A stretch of 64,000 nt of DNA from assembly GCF_026340305.1 (NCBI RefSeq), contig NZ_JAPEPI010000002.1, forward strand, positions 2,976,001-3,040,000, written 5' to 3'. The notes beneath the pieces are model-generated. The model was not told where the DNA came from, searched no databases, and saw only the letters and a list, made by a program, of their open reading frames with translations. Below, one piece after another: positions 42,688-51,770 of the stretch (positions within the stretch are counted from its first letter, which is position 1; each line of letters starts with the position of its first letter). The position numbers were made by a program, and so were the translations under genes. This stretch comes from Streptomyces sp. NBC_01381 (GTDB taxonomy: Bacteria > Actinomycetota > Actinomycetes > Streptomycetales > Streptomycetaceae).

Positions 42688-44915
42688 CCTGGTTCGCGAC
42701 AGCACTGGATGAAACGGCCGCGGACGCCCGCGGCGGGCTCGTGCGGGTCCTGTCCAAAGACGGGACGGCGACGGCGGGGGCCGGGGTATACCTGGCTGGA
42801 CGATCCCTCCTGACCTGCGCTCATGTCGTCAACTCGGCGCTCGGGCTGCGCGTCCTGAACCCCGGGGACCCCGGCAATGTCGTCCTCGACGTGGCCTTCC
42901 CCGTGCTGTCCGCCGCCCACACCTGGCTGGCGCGGCTTACGGCCTGGATACCTCCGCGGTCCAAACGCCAGAGGGCGATCACGGATGGCACCCTGCGGTG
43001 GGACGGTGATCTGGCCGTCCTCGAGCTGGAGGGCGACCCGCCCACGCAAGTGGGCCCGCTGCGCTGGCTGGAGATGGAGATGGGCCAGCAGGTGCGCGCC
43101 TGGTATGGCGGCGGTCAGGCCTTCTCGTACGCCGATGTACGCGTCGCCTCGTACGGTGACGGTGTCGGTTACCTTGACGGACAACTGTCGGGCGCCGCGA
43201 TTGGTGAGGGCTACAGCGGCGGACCACTTTGGTCGGTGGCCGACCGCGCTGCCGTGGGCTTGGTCATGGGCCGGATCGATGCCCCGGACACGGCGTTCGC
43301 CGCGCAGCACACCGTGCGCCGCAGCTGGGGACGGAGCTGGCAGTCGGTCATGGCGGAACTGCGCCGGGCCGGAGCCGTTCCCGAACCGCACTTGGCCGCC
43401 CTGGGTGCGGGACCTGCTGCCTTCGGCGTGGACGAGTCGGTGCGCGACATGCTGGTCGGCCCGCTGCACATCCTGCTCGGTGACCCTGCCGCGCGCGCCG
43501 CGCACGCCGGGGCGCTCGCCGTCCAACTCGGCCTGCGCGCCCCCGTGGACGGCAGTGCGCCATCTGTGGAGGAGCTGGCGCAGTTGCTCGGCGGTACCGA
43601 GCGAGCGCTGCCCACTCTCGCCGAGTCGCTGTCACCCACGGTGGCCGACGACCCACGCGGTCGTGTCGAACTCGACCGGCTGCTCGCCGTGGGCCGGGTC
43701 ACCGATGCGGCCCGATTGCTGTCGGTGGCCGAACACCGCGTACTGCTCGCTAAGTTGGAACACCTCGCCGTATCGGACCCGGGCTTACTGCACCGTGCCG
43801 CGAACGCCGCGCTGCCCTACCTCGACTTGCCTCGCTCTCTGCAGACCACTCGCCTCTCGCCGTCCGCCGTGCCCGGCGTGCTGCGGGAGCTGGAGACCTG
43901 GCACGGCGACGGGTCGCCGGTTCCCGAGGAGACTCCAAGGCTCCCCGCCCTACTGCGCGTGGTGGAGTACGTTGCCGCCGAGACCGGTGGGTTGGCCTGC
44001 CAAGCGCTTCAGGAGTGGGGTCGACGTGTCTCGACACGTTTGGGCGTGCATGCGTCGGCTCTGCACGAGCGGCGCGCCGACGCCGAGCGGTGGTCACGGC
44101 GGACCGCCCCGGCAGGATCCCGGATTCTCGTGGAACTCGACCAGTATGCCAAGGACCCCGCCGGGCACTACCGCTGCTCGGTGTGGCGGGTACGTCCGGA
44201 CGGCAGCGCCGCACGCGCCGTCACAGGCACCGAACGGCCCCGCACCGGCAAGGAGATCGCGCATCTTATCCGCGACGCCGCAGACTCCACCGACGACGGG
44301 GTGGCGATGGTCGCCGTGTCAGTGCCGCCGGACGCGCTCGAACTTCCTGTGGACGAGTGGGATGGGGCCGGTGCCGACGAGGTCATTCCCGCCCCGCTGG
44401 GCGAGGACTTCCATCTCGTGCTGCGCTGCCCGAAGCTGCGCACCCGCTCACGCACCGGTGACGCTGACCTCAAGCGGCGGTGGCGGGCCCGCGCCCAGAG
44501 CCCGCCCCTAGTGGCTGATCACACCGTCGGCGGGCGTGCGGGGCTCATCGGCCTGCTCAAGACAACTCACAGGGACGGAGCCCGCGTCTACCTACAGGGG
44601 TCCCCCGAGCACCGAGGCGAACTCCTTCCTATCTGCCTCGTGATGGGGGTGCCGATCGTGCTCTGGGATCGCGAGGACCGTGGAGGCCGCGCAGAGCATC
44701 ACAGTGGGCCCGACGGTGGTCCGCCGCTCACGGCTGTCGTCGCCGAGGGGCCCGTAGACGAACTGCCTGAGCGGCTACGGCACTTCAGGGCCCGGGGCAC
44801 CGCTTATTCCGCCGGAGCCGCGCGCCCGTCGCTGGTGTGGGAGGACGCGGGACTTCCGCTGCCGGATGAACTTCGGCTGGCCGACCCCTCGCGAGGAACG
44901 GAGCAGGCGATATGA
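42684..44915 (+). CDS. Trypsin-VMAP protein (protease effector fused to vWA-MoxR-associated module)
   Basis: A 743-residue protein. Residues 1-~225 are a trypsin-fold protease with His47 (LLTCAHVV), Asp109 (GDLAVLEL) and Ser178 (GEGYSGGPLW): the triad is complete. Residues ~255-420 form a helical middle region; ~430-740 match the VMAP C-terminal module (ILVELDQYAKDPAGHYRCS, GVPIVLWDREDRGG, ARPSLVWEDAGLPLP). No signal peptide exists. VMAP proteins work with a MoxR AAA+ ATPase and a vWA protein, both encoded next. Start GTG is coupled to the Trypco1 stop, and the stop is coupled to MoxR (ATGA 44912-44915). The complex probably unleashes proteolysis when triggered. Confidence 0.85.
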   Translation: MTWFATALDETAADARGGLVRVLSKDGTATAGAGVYLAGRSLLTCAHVVNSALGLRVLNPGDPGNVVLDVAFPVLSAAHTWLARLTAWIPPRSKRQRAITDGTLRWDGDLAVLELEGDPPTQVGPLRWLEMEMGQQVRAWYGGGQAFSYADVRVASYGDGVGYLDGQLSGAAIGEGYSGGPLWSVADRAAVGLVMGRIDAPDTAFAAQHTVRRSWGRSWQSVMAELRRAGAVPEPHLAALGAGPAAFGVDESVRDMLVGPLHILLGDPAARAAHAGALAVQLGLRAPVDGSAPSVEELAQLLGGTERALPTLAESLSPTVADDPRGRVELDRLLAVGRVTDAARLLSVAEHRVLLAKLEHLAVSDPGLLHRAANAALPYLDLPRSLQTTRLSPSAVPGVLRELETWHGDGSPVPEETPRLPALLRVVEYVAAETGGLACQALQEWGRRVSTRLGVHASALHERRADAERWSRRTAPAGSRILVELDQYAKDPAGHYRCSVWRVRPDGSAARAVTGTERPRTGKEIAHLIRDAADSTDDGVAMVAVSVPPDALELPVDEWDGAGADEVIPAPLGEDFHLVLRCPKLRTRSRTGDADLKRRWRARAQSPPLVADHTVGGRAGLIGLLKTTHRDGARVYLQGSPEHRGELLPICLVMGVPIVLWDREDRGGRAEHHSGPDGGPPLTAVVAEGPVDELPERLRHFRARGTAYSAGAARPSLVWEDAGLPLPDELRLADPSRGTEQAI

Positions 44916-45862
44916 CGCACGGCGACGAATGGCGGCTGTTCCGCGGTGATGGCGCGGTCCGGCCAGTGGACTTCCCCCCCGCCCCGCCGTGGAGGCGGTT
45001 CACCGACGCGACGAACGGCCGCGGTCGGCCGCGCCCGTACCTGATCGGACGTACCGAAGCCGACGTGGTAAGCGCCGCCCTGCATCTGCGCCGCCCGCTG
45101 CTGGTTACCGGTCATCCGGGCACCGGGAAGTCGTCACTGGCCCACGCCATCGCCCGCGAGCTGGCTCTGGGGCCCGTACTGCACTGGCCCGTCAACAGCC
45201 GTTCGGTCCTCAAGGACGCTCTGTACGGGTACGACGCGGTCGGCCGGCTCCGCGAGACTCATCTGCGCAAGGAGCGCGGCGACAATGAGCCAGACGTCGG
45301 CACCTTCATCCGACTCGGCCCGCTGGGCACGGCGCTCGTGCCGCGAGACCGGCCACGAGTGCTGCTGGTGGACGAGCTGGACAAAGGCGATGTAGACCTC
45401 CCCAACGACTTGTTGACCGTTTTTGAGGAAGGCGAGTTCGACATCCCCGAGCTGTCCCGGCTGTCCGAGGCGCAGTCCGAGGTGTCAATTTTCACTTATG
45501 GCGCGGACGACGACCTGATCAGGGTTGTCAGGGGACGGGTGCGCTGCCGGGAATTTCCCGTCGTGGTCATCACCAGCAACGGCGAGCGGGACTTCCCGCC
45601 GGCCTTCATGCGCCGTTGCGTGCGCTTGGACCTGCCCGACCCGGACGAGGCCCGGTTGCGCGACATCGTGGCTGCGCACCTCGGTGATGAGGCCCTTGCC
45701 GGTGTCGATGACCTCCTGCACACCTTCCTCAACCGCCGGGCACCTGGCGAACTTGCCACGGACCAGCTGCTTAACGCGGTGTTCCTGCGCAAGGGCGGAG
45801 TTGACCTCGACGCCGAGGGGTTGCTCGACGCCGTCCTGCACCGGCTGGGTGGGGAGATCTGA
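44912..45862 (+). CDS. MoxR-type AAA+ ATPase
   Basis: A 316-residue protein. Walker A is VTGHPGTGKSSLAHAIA (~67-83), Walker B is RVLLVDELDKGDVDLPN, sensor 1 is VVVITSNGERDFPPAFM and an arginine finger pair follows (RRCVRLDLPDPDE). The short C-terminal lid is present. As in MoxR proteins, it should form a hexamer that remodels the vWA partner with ATP. It overlaps the trypsin-VMAP stop by four bases and is followed by the vWA gene 51 bp downstream, so the order is effector, ATPase, vWA. Confidence 0.9.
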   Translation: MTHGDEWRLFRGDGAVRPVDFPPAPPWRRFTDATNGRGRPRPYLIGRTEADVVSAALHLRRPLLVTGHPGTGKSSLAHAIARELALGPVLHWPVNSRSVLKDALYGYDAVGRLRETHLRKERGDNEPDVGTFIRLGPLGTALVPRDRPRVLLVDELDKGDVDLPNDLLTVFEEGEFDIPELSRLSEAQSEVSIFTYGADDDLIRVVRGRVRCREFPVVVITSNGERDFPPAFMRRCVRLDLPDPDEARLRDIVAAHLGDEALAGVDDLLHTFLNRRAPGELATDQLLNAVFLRKGGVDLDAEGLLDAVLHRLGGEI

Positions 45863-45913
45863 GCAGCCATGGAACTCGGAGTCCCGGAACGCTGCGTTCG
45901 GCGGAGCGTCTAG

Positions 45914-48900
45914 ATGCCGGGCGTGAGCGAAGGGCAGAGTGCCTCCCATCCATCGGGCGGCGATGACCAACCGCAGCTGTCCGCACTCGGTAGACTGGCA
46001 CATCTGACCGGGCATGACCTGTCACTGCACGAACTGCTCGACACGGTCTGGCTGGCCGCGCGGCTTCCTGCCGGAGCGGACGCCCCGCTCGCGCGCTGTC
46101 TGAACGGCGCGGTCTCACCCGGTTCGGGGCCCGGCACGACCGAGGGCGCTCCGGGGCCCGACGATTCGTCGAATATACGGCCGGTTCCTGACCCCTTGCC
46201 GACACCGGAGTTCGCGCCTCAGCCCCCGCCCCCGGCCCAGCTGCTCGGCGCCCTGCACGCCGCAGCCGCCGCGCGTAGTGCCCCCGAACTGGCCGAGCTC
46301 GACGCAGGATTTCGGACGGGCCTGCCTGAGGGAGCGTTGCCGGTACGCGTCCCGGAGGAGAAGGCGCTCGGAGAGGACGAACTGCGTTTCTCTCGGGCAC
46401 TGCGGGCGCTGAAGCAGTCCGGTCTTGACCCTTTTCGGACGGAGTTCGACGAGGAGGCCACCACTGCGGCGCTCGCCGAGACGGGGTTGCCGGACATGGT
46501 CACGCGCCCCGCGCGACAGCGTCAGCTGAACCTCGTCCTTCTCATCGATGAGGGCATCTCGATGTTGCTGTGGCGGCGGCTTGCCATGGAGCTGCGCACC
46601 TTGTTGGAGCGCCTCGGTGCCTTCCGCGATGTCCGTGTGCATGGCCTTGACTCTCGATCGGCGCGGGCACCGCTGCTACGGGCTCGCCCCTTCGATCCGC
46701 GCGCCCCGGCACTGTCCCCCGCCTCCGTCGTTGACCCGTCGGGACGCACACTAGTCCTGGTGATCAGCGACGGAGTCGGGACGTGCTGGCGGGACGGGCG
46801 GTTGACGAAGGCGCTGGAACGCTGGGCGCGGCACGGACCGACTGCGATCATGCACACTCTCCCCGCGCACCTGTGGGACGGTTCGGGGATCGGCTCTGAA
46901 CCGTGGCTTGTGACGAGCAGGCGGCGCGGCGCGGCCAACGACACGTGGGAGGTGACCGACCCACTGCTGCCGCCCGGGCTTGGCGAGGAGTTTGCCAGGG
47001 TACCCATACCGGTGCTCGAACCGTATCCGCCGGCGATCGCCACCTGGGCACGCCTTGTAGCCTCGCCCGGCGCCAGCGCGCGACTGTCGCTGCTGAGGCC
47101 GCCGCACGTCGGGGCGCCGCGCGGCAGCGCCGACACCCGTGGCGCGGACGCGCCGAGCGCGGTCCTGCGGTTCCGGGACGCGGCTTCCCCTCCGGCGTAC
47201 CGCCTGGCAGCCCACCTCGCTGCGGTGTCACCGCTGACCGTGCCGGTGATGCGACTCGTGCAGGCGGCCGTGCCGTGGCAGACCGACACCGTGCATCTCG
47301 CCGAGGTGTTCCTGGGCGGCTTGATGCGCCAGGTCGATTCGGGCGACGAGCACCTTCCCGCGCAGCACCGGCGGTTCGGATTTCCCAAGGACGCCCAGGA
47401 CATCCTGCTCGACACTGCATCCCCGGTCGATCTGCTGCGCACGACGCGCGCGGTCACAGACCGGCTGCGAACCCTCGTGGGCCGCTCGCCGGACTTCCCG
47501 GCCTGGCTCGCCCACCCCTCGGGCACCGGCGAACTGCTGCCCGGCACCCGCCCATTCGCCTGGCTCGAAGACCGCCTCCTGACTCACCTGGGCGCCCGGC
47601 CGATGGCCACGGTGCCCGAGCGACCGATCGCGTACGAGGAAGTGCGTCTCCCCTCGGGGATCGACACCTCACCGACCTGGCTGTCGCTGCGCCTGCAGGA
47701 TCTGCACACGCTCGGCCCGTACTCGCTTCTGCAACGCGACGGATCGAGCAGCAGACCCACCGCCTACATCGGCGAAGACGAGGAGGGACGACGGGTGCTG
47801 CTGCGGGTGTCGCCATCATTCGCGTCGTCCGTCGGCCGGGAACTGCTCGAGGTCGAGCGTCGTGCGCTGCGCCGCATGGACGGTGCGTACGCGCCCGTCG
47901 TCGTCGGCAGCGACCTGGAGGGCCTGCCCACGCCATGGCTTGCCCTGCGGCTCGACACCCTGGCCGACGGTCGTCCCGCCCCCACCCTGCGAGCTCTGCT
48001 GGACGCGGCCGGGCCGCAGCCCGGCACTCCGCTGTTCACTTGGCTGGGCTGGCATTTGGCGCGCGCGGTGGCCCGCTGCCATCGCCGGGGCATCGTGCAC
48101 GGCTCGCTTGCCCCGGGTGTCGTTCTGGCCACGGAGGAGACCCTGCACATCATCAGCTGGACCTCGGCCCGCATTGACGGCGCTTGGAGCGCGTCCACGG
48201 CATCTGTGCCCGCGCACTCCCACTACCGAGCACCGGAGGTCACGTACTGGGGAGAGTCGCGAATCGCGGCGGGCGACGTCTACTCGCTGGGTGCGATCCT
48301 GTTGCACGCTGCGACTGGCCGGACTTGGCAGGGCTACGAACGCAGCGGCCTGGAGAACAACCTGGAGTTCGGCGAAGTCGACGAGGAGCTACGCGAGTTG
48401 CTGCTGCGCTGTGTGGCGGCCGAACCGGAGGATCGCCCCACTGCCGGCGAAGTCGCCCGGGCGCTGGGCGCGCGGCTGCCGGGCGGCGCCGCGTGGGAGG
48501 GCTCCGAGGACGAGTCCTGGCCGCCTCCGTCCTCCTCCGTTTCGGATGGGGACGGAGGGGCGGACGGTGCGGACGGGGCGGCAAACCACAGCGCCAGCTG
48601 GACTGCTACAGTCCGAGCCGCCCTCGATCGACCACTGCAAATCGCTCTACTGGGCGTTAAGGACGGGGTCGGCTGCACCACGACGACCATGATGCTGGGG
48701 GCGGTCCTCGCCGATCAGCGGCAGGAACACGTACTGGCGGTTGACGCTGACCGGCACGCCGGAAGCCACGTCCGTATCAGCCGGCGGGTCTTTCGTAACA
48801 CGATGGCGGGCCTGAGCGACCTAGCCGCTTCCCTCCACGACGTGCGCACCTTCGAGGAGCTTCAACTGTTCCTGTCGCCACATCGCTCGGGCCTGATGGT

Positions 48901-49378
48901 CTTGGCCGACGACTCGCTGTCCCAGCGGACGGCGAGGGCATCGTTCTCTGACCAGGAATTCGCCCTGGTAGCAGCCGCCACCGGGCGCCACTTCCCCCTC
49001 ACCCTGGTGGATGCGGACACTCCGCTCGCCGCAGTCCTTGGGTACGCCGACCGCGTGGTCATTGTCTCCCGGGCGGATCCCGCTGGGCTCACCCAGGCCC
49101 ATCGCACCATGGACCGGCTGGTCTCAATTAACCGTCCGGACCTGATCAAGGAGGCGGTCGTTGTACTCAACCACAGCCGACCGGCCGCCGGCTGGAATCT
49201 CGACCCGGCTGCACGCCGGGCCCTTAGCTCACGCTGCCGCGGACTGGTCACGGTTCCACGCGACGGGCACTTAGCGATGGGCAGTACAGTCGAACTGTCT
49301 TGGCTGACCCCCGAGGCGTACACGGCGTACCTCCGGCTCGCTGCGCTGTTGCTCGGGCCCCGGCCGATCTTTTCCTGA
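45914..49378 (+). CDS. vWA (SAV_2336-type) protein fused to a pseudokinase and a ParA/MinD-like domain
   Basis: A 1,154-residue protein. Residues ~1-200: helical/Pro-rich region. ~203-400: vWA-like domain with MIDAS-like LLIDEGISML and VISDGVG, matching the SAV_2336 family. ~600-857: protein-kinase fold (RPTAYIGEDEEGRRVLLRVS … PAHSHYRAPEVTYWGE … GDVYSLGAILLHAATG), but HRD is HGS, DFG is replaced by SWT, and the beta-3 Lys is Arg, so it is a pseudokinase. ~908-1154: SIMIBI ATPase of ParA/MinD type with deviant Walker A GVKDGVGCTTTT (the signature Lys of GK[ST] is Cys) and LAVDAD. It likely docks MoxR and VMAP. Confidence 0.85.
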   Translation: MPGVSEGQSASHPSGGDDQPQLSALGRLAHLTGHDLSLHELLDTVWLAARLPAGADAPLARCLNGAVSPGSGPGTTEGAPGPDDSSNIRPVPDPLPTPEFAPQPPPPAQLLGALHAAAAARSAPELAELDAGFRTGLPEGALPVRVPEEKALGEDELRFSRALRALKQSGLDPFRTEFDEEATTAALAETGLPDMVTRPARQRQLNLVLLIDEGISMLLWRRLAMELRTLLERLGAFRDVRVHGLDSRSARAPLLRARPFDPRAPALSPASVVDPSGRTLVLVISDGVGTCWRDGRLTKALERWARHGPTAIMHTLPAHLWDGSGIGSEPWLVTSRRRGAANDTWEVTDPLLPPGLGEEFARVPIPVLEPYPPAIATWARLVASPGASARLSLLRPPHVGAPRGSADTRGADAPSAVLRFRDAASPPAYRLAAHLAAVSPLTVPVMRLVQAAVPWQTDTVHLAEVFLGGLMRQVDSGDEHLPAQHRRFGFPKDAQDILLDTASPVDLLRTTRAVTDRLRTLVGRSPDFPAWLAHPSGTGELLPGTRPFAWLEDRLLTHLGARPMATVPERPIAYEEVRLPSGIDTSPTWLSLRLQDLHTLGPYSLLQRDGSSSRPTAYIGEDEEGRRVLLRVSPSFASSVGRELLEVERRALRRMDGAYAPVVVGSDLEGLPTPWLALRLDTLADGRPAPTLRALLDAAGPQPGTPLFTWLGWHLARAVARCHRRGIVHGSLAPGVVLATEETLHIISWTSARIDGAWSASTASVPAHSHYRAPEVTYWGESRIAAGDVYSLGAILLHAATGRTWQGYERSGLENNLEFGEVDEELRELLLRCVAAEPEDRPTAGEVARALGARLPGGAAWEGSEDESWPPPSSSVSDGDGGADGADGAANHSASWTATVRAALDRPLQIALLGVKDGVGCTTTTMMLGAVLADQRQEHVLAVDADRHAGSHVRISRRVFRNTMAGLSDLAASLHDVRTFEELQLFLSPHRSGLMVLADDSLSQRTARASFSDQEFALVAAATGRHFPLTLVDADTPLAAVLGYADRVVIVSRADPAGLTQAHRTMDRLVSINRPDLIKEAVVVLNHSRPAAGWNLDPAARRALSSRCRGLVTVPRDGHLAMGSTVELSWLTPEAYTAYLRLAALLLGPRPIFS

Positions 49379-49420
49379 GTGAGATGTGTGACCTCGACCC
49401 AGTTACCTCGGGACGACCTC
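49379..49420. other. Short linker between system and IS fragment
   Basis: 42 bp between the stop of the vWA gene and the start of IS C. No terminator is visible; IS C may have replaced the natural downstream flank. Confidence 0.3.
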
Positions 49421-49868
49421 TGCGCCTGCCGGAAACTCCATCCGTGCAGTTCAGGCGGCATGCTGGTACTCGTGGAGGACTCCGCCGAGGCGGTCTCTCC
49501 GGCGCACTTTCAGTTGGGTGATCTGTGCGTGGGGGAGTGGTTCGGGGACGGCGCGTAGGGGTGCTGTCTGGTCTTTCGCTTGGTGGGGTCGGCGGGTGTT
49601 GTAGTGCAGTTCGAATTGGTGGAGCGCGTGGCGTAGATGGCGCTCGTTGAAGATGAGGGTGCGGTTTAGGAGTTCGTGGCGGCGGGTCTGGACCCAGCGT
49701 TCCATGATGGCGTTCATGCGCGGTATCCGGACGCCGGTGCGCACGACTTGGATGCCGGCGTTGCGCAGAATTTCGTCGAAGAGGGCGGGGTATTTCGCGT
49801 CCCGGTCCCGGATCAGGTACGCGTGGGTGGCCTGTGCGTCAGTGAGGTCTATGGCCAGGTTGCGGGCG
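49421..49868 (-). mobile_element. IS type A fragment (C), cut by a type B IS
   Basis: The left end TGCGCCTGCCGGAAACTCCATCC matches IS A (24,777). The reverse frame holds the transposase C-terminus (NAIMERWVQTRRHELLNR, LGGVLHEYQHAA) and, in another frame, the LIRDRDAKYPALFDE-like block, then stops abruptly at 49,868, where a type B end starts. The N-terminal half is missing to the right, so the insertion was followed by a deletion. Confidence 0.8.
49451..49868 (-). pseudogene. Type A transposase, C-terminal fragment
   Basis: Reverse-strand remnant with the Glu block IMERWVQTRRHEL and the rve C-terminal segment LHQFELHYNTRRPHQAKD, ending at 49,451. It lacks the first Asp block and the N-terminus. 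Closely similar to the copy at 24.8 kb. Confidence 0.75.
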
Positions 49869-50377
49869 TGTGGGTGCCCGTAACTCGGCCGCCCTATGCG
49901 ACCTGGTTGTATTCGTGGATCACGCCGCCGAGTAGATCTCGACGGATGACCTTGCCGTCCGGGCTGTCCGGGTCGGGGAGTGGTCGCAGGGGTGCTGCTT
50001 GGTGGAGGGCGTGGTGTGGGCGGTGGGTGTTGAAGTGCGTCTCGTATGCGGCCAGGACGGTGCGCAGGTGTCGTTCGTTGACGATCAGTGTGCGGTCGAG
50101 GAGTTCTCGGCGGTATCCGCCGATCCAGCGTTCGATGTACGCGTTCGCCCGCGGGGCCCGGATGGGAGTGAGCAAGACCTGGATGGCGTGGGATGCGAGG
50201 ACGGCGTCGAAGGCGTCGGTGAACTTCGCATCACGGTCCCGGATCAGGAACTTCACTTGGTCAATGCGGTCGTCCATTGCCATGAGGAGGTCACGCGCCT
50301 GCTCGATTGCCCAGTTGCCGGTCGGGTGGGCAGTGACGCCCAGGAGGTGTACGCGGCGGGTAGAGATCTCCATGACC
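49869..50377 (-). mobile_element. IS type B fragment (D), inserted in fragment C and cut by E
   Basis: The left end TGTGGGTGCCCGTAACTCGG (one mismatch to IS B) follows fragment C directly. It contains the C-terminal half of a type B transposase and is cut at 50,377, where a second type B end (E) begins. Confidence 0.8.
49894..50373 (-). pseudogene. Type B transposase, C-terminal fragment
   Basis: A 159-codon frame from VHLLGVTAHPTGNWAIEQA through FLIRDRDAKFTDAF (second Asp) and NAYIERWIGGYRREL (Glu) to GGVIHEYNQVA. The first Asp block and N-terminus are missing. The frame is intact for this part, unlike IS B. Confidence 0.8.
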
Positions 50378-51381
50378 TGTGGGTGCCCGAAACTCGGCCG
50401 CCGCAGGCGACCTGCGTGTATTCGTGAATGACACCGCTGAGTGGATCACGGCGGATGGCTTTGGCGTCTGGTGCTGTGGGGTCGGGGAGTGGTCTCAGGG
50501 GTGCTGCGTGGCGGAGGGCGTGGTGTGGGCGGTGGGTGTTGAAGTGCGTCTCGTATGCGGCCAGGACGGTGCGCAGGTGTCGTTCGTTGACGATCAGTGT
50601 GCGGTCGAGGAGCTCTCGGCGGCATCCGCCGATCCAGCGCTCGATGTACGCGTTGACCCGCGGGGCCCGTGGGAGTGAGCAGTACCTGGATGGCCTCGGA
50701 TGCGAAGACGGCGTCGAAGGCGTCGGTGAACTTCGCGTCTCTGTCCCGGATCAGGAACTTCACTCGGTCGACGTCGTCGTCCAGTGCCATGAGGAGGTCG
50801 CGGGCCTGCTGGACTGCCCAGCTACCGGTTGGATGGGCGGTGACGCCAAGGAGGTGTATTTGGCGGGTGGAGATTTCCATGGCCGCCATGCAGTACAGGC
50901 GCCGCAGTAACACGGTGTCGACGTGGAAGAAGTCCACTGCGAGGATTCCGGAGGCCTGGCTGTGCAGGAACTGTGCCCAGGTCGGCCCCGAGTGTCGCGG
51001 TGCCGGGTCGATCCCGGCTCTTTTCAGGATCGCCCAGACCGTGGAGGCGCCGACCGGGCGGCCCAGGCAGGCGAGTTCGCCGGCGATCCTGCGGTATCCC
51101 CAGTGCGGGTTCTCCGCGGCCATCCTCAGCACCGGTCGGCCGCCTGTAAGCCGGGGCGCTGATTGCCGTGCCGACGTTGCAGGACGGCGAGCTGGTGACG
51201 CAGCGCGAGGATCTCGACGTCCTTGTCGTGGTCGTTCATCGGGATCAGCCGCAGGGCGGTGAAGGCGTGAGTGACGGCGATGCAGGCCAGTCGGAGGAGC
51301 ATGGGCATTGATCATTGCCGACCGCTGTCGTTGGCGCGATAGCGGTGCTGAACTGCACCGACGTAATATTCGGCACCCACA
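50378..51381 (-). mobile_element. Chimeric IS (E): type B left part joined to a type H right end
   Basis: The left end is TGTGGGTGCCCGAAACTCGG, as in IS B; the right end (reverse strand TGTGGGTGCCGAATATTACG) matches the type H element at 59,525. From ~51,130 to 51,381 the DNA is nearly the same as 59,270-59,525. The two parts have joined inside the transposase frame near 51,130. Confidence 0.7.
50399..51308 (-). pseudogene. Chimeric transposase remnant
   Basis: N-terminal part (51,308) begins MPMLLRLACIAVTHAFTALR with LALRHQLAVLQRRHG as in element H; then, after a frame break near 51,135, the type B body follows: PHWGYRRIAGELACLG, ILAVDFFHVDTV, FLIRDRDAKFTDAF, and after another shift near 50,680, the Glu block. 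It is not functional. Confidence 0.75.
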
Positions 51382-51560
51382 CGTCCCCGCTGGACGTCCT
51401 GCCGCACACGCCCGAGGGCAAGCCCGTGCCGGGCACGTTCCGACTCGGCATCTCGCCCGGGATGGTCAAGCACCAGGGCACCCAGACCGTCCTGTGGGCG
51501 GAAGAGCAGTTCGAGGAACGCGGCGGCGTGTTCAACATCGCCAACCTCATCAAGATGTAG
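51382..51560 (+). pseudogene. 3' fragment of an unidentified gene cut by IS E
   Basis: The frame LDVLPHTPEGKPVPGTFR…GMVKHQGTQTVLWAEEQ…VFNIANLIKM ends at 51,560 and runs backwards into the IS right end. It is well-formed protein sequence, so it is the C-terminal ~59 residues of a gene whose 5' part was lost by IS insertion and deletion. Family not recognised. Confidence 0.5.
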
Positions 51561-51770
51561 GTACTCAGAATCTCCGTCATGTTCTCGCGAGCGATGACCC
51601 CTGGGCCGCACTTATGACGCGGATCTGAGATCCGAGTGTGAGTGGTGGCGTACAGGAGATCCCGGCGAGAACGATCTTGCTTCGCGAAACATGCACTTAC
51701 ATGGATTTCGACTTCTGAAATTCGACGTGCGGGGCCGGGCAGGAGATGGAGTCCCGTGCCGCCCACGGTG

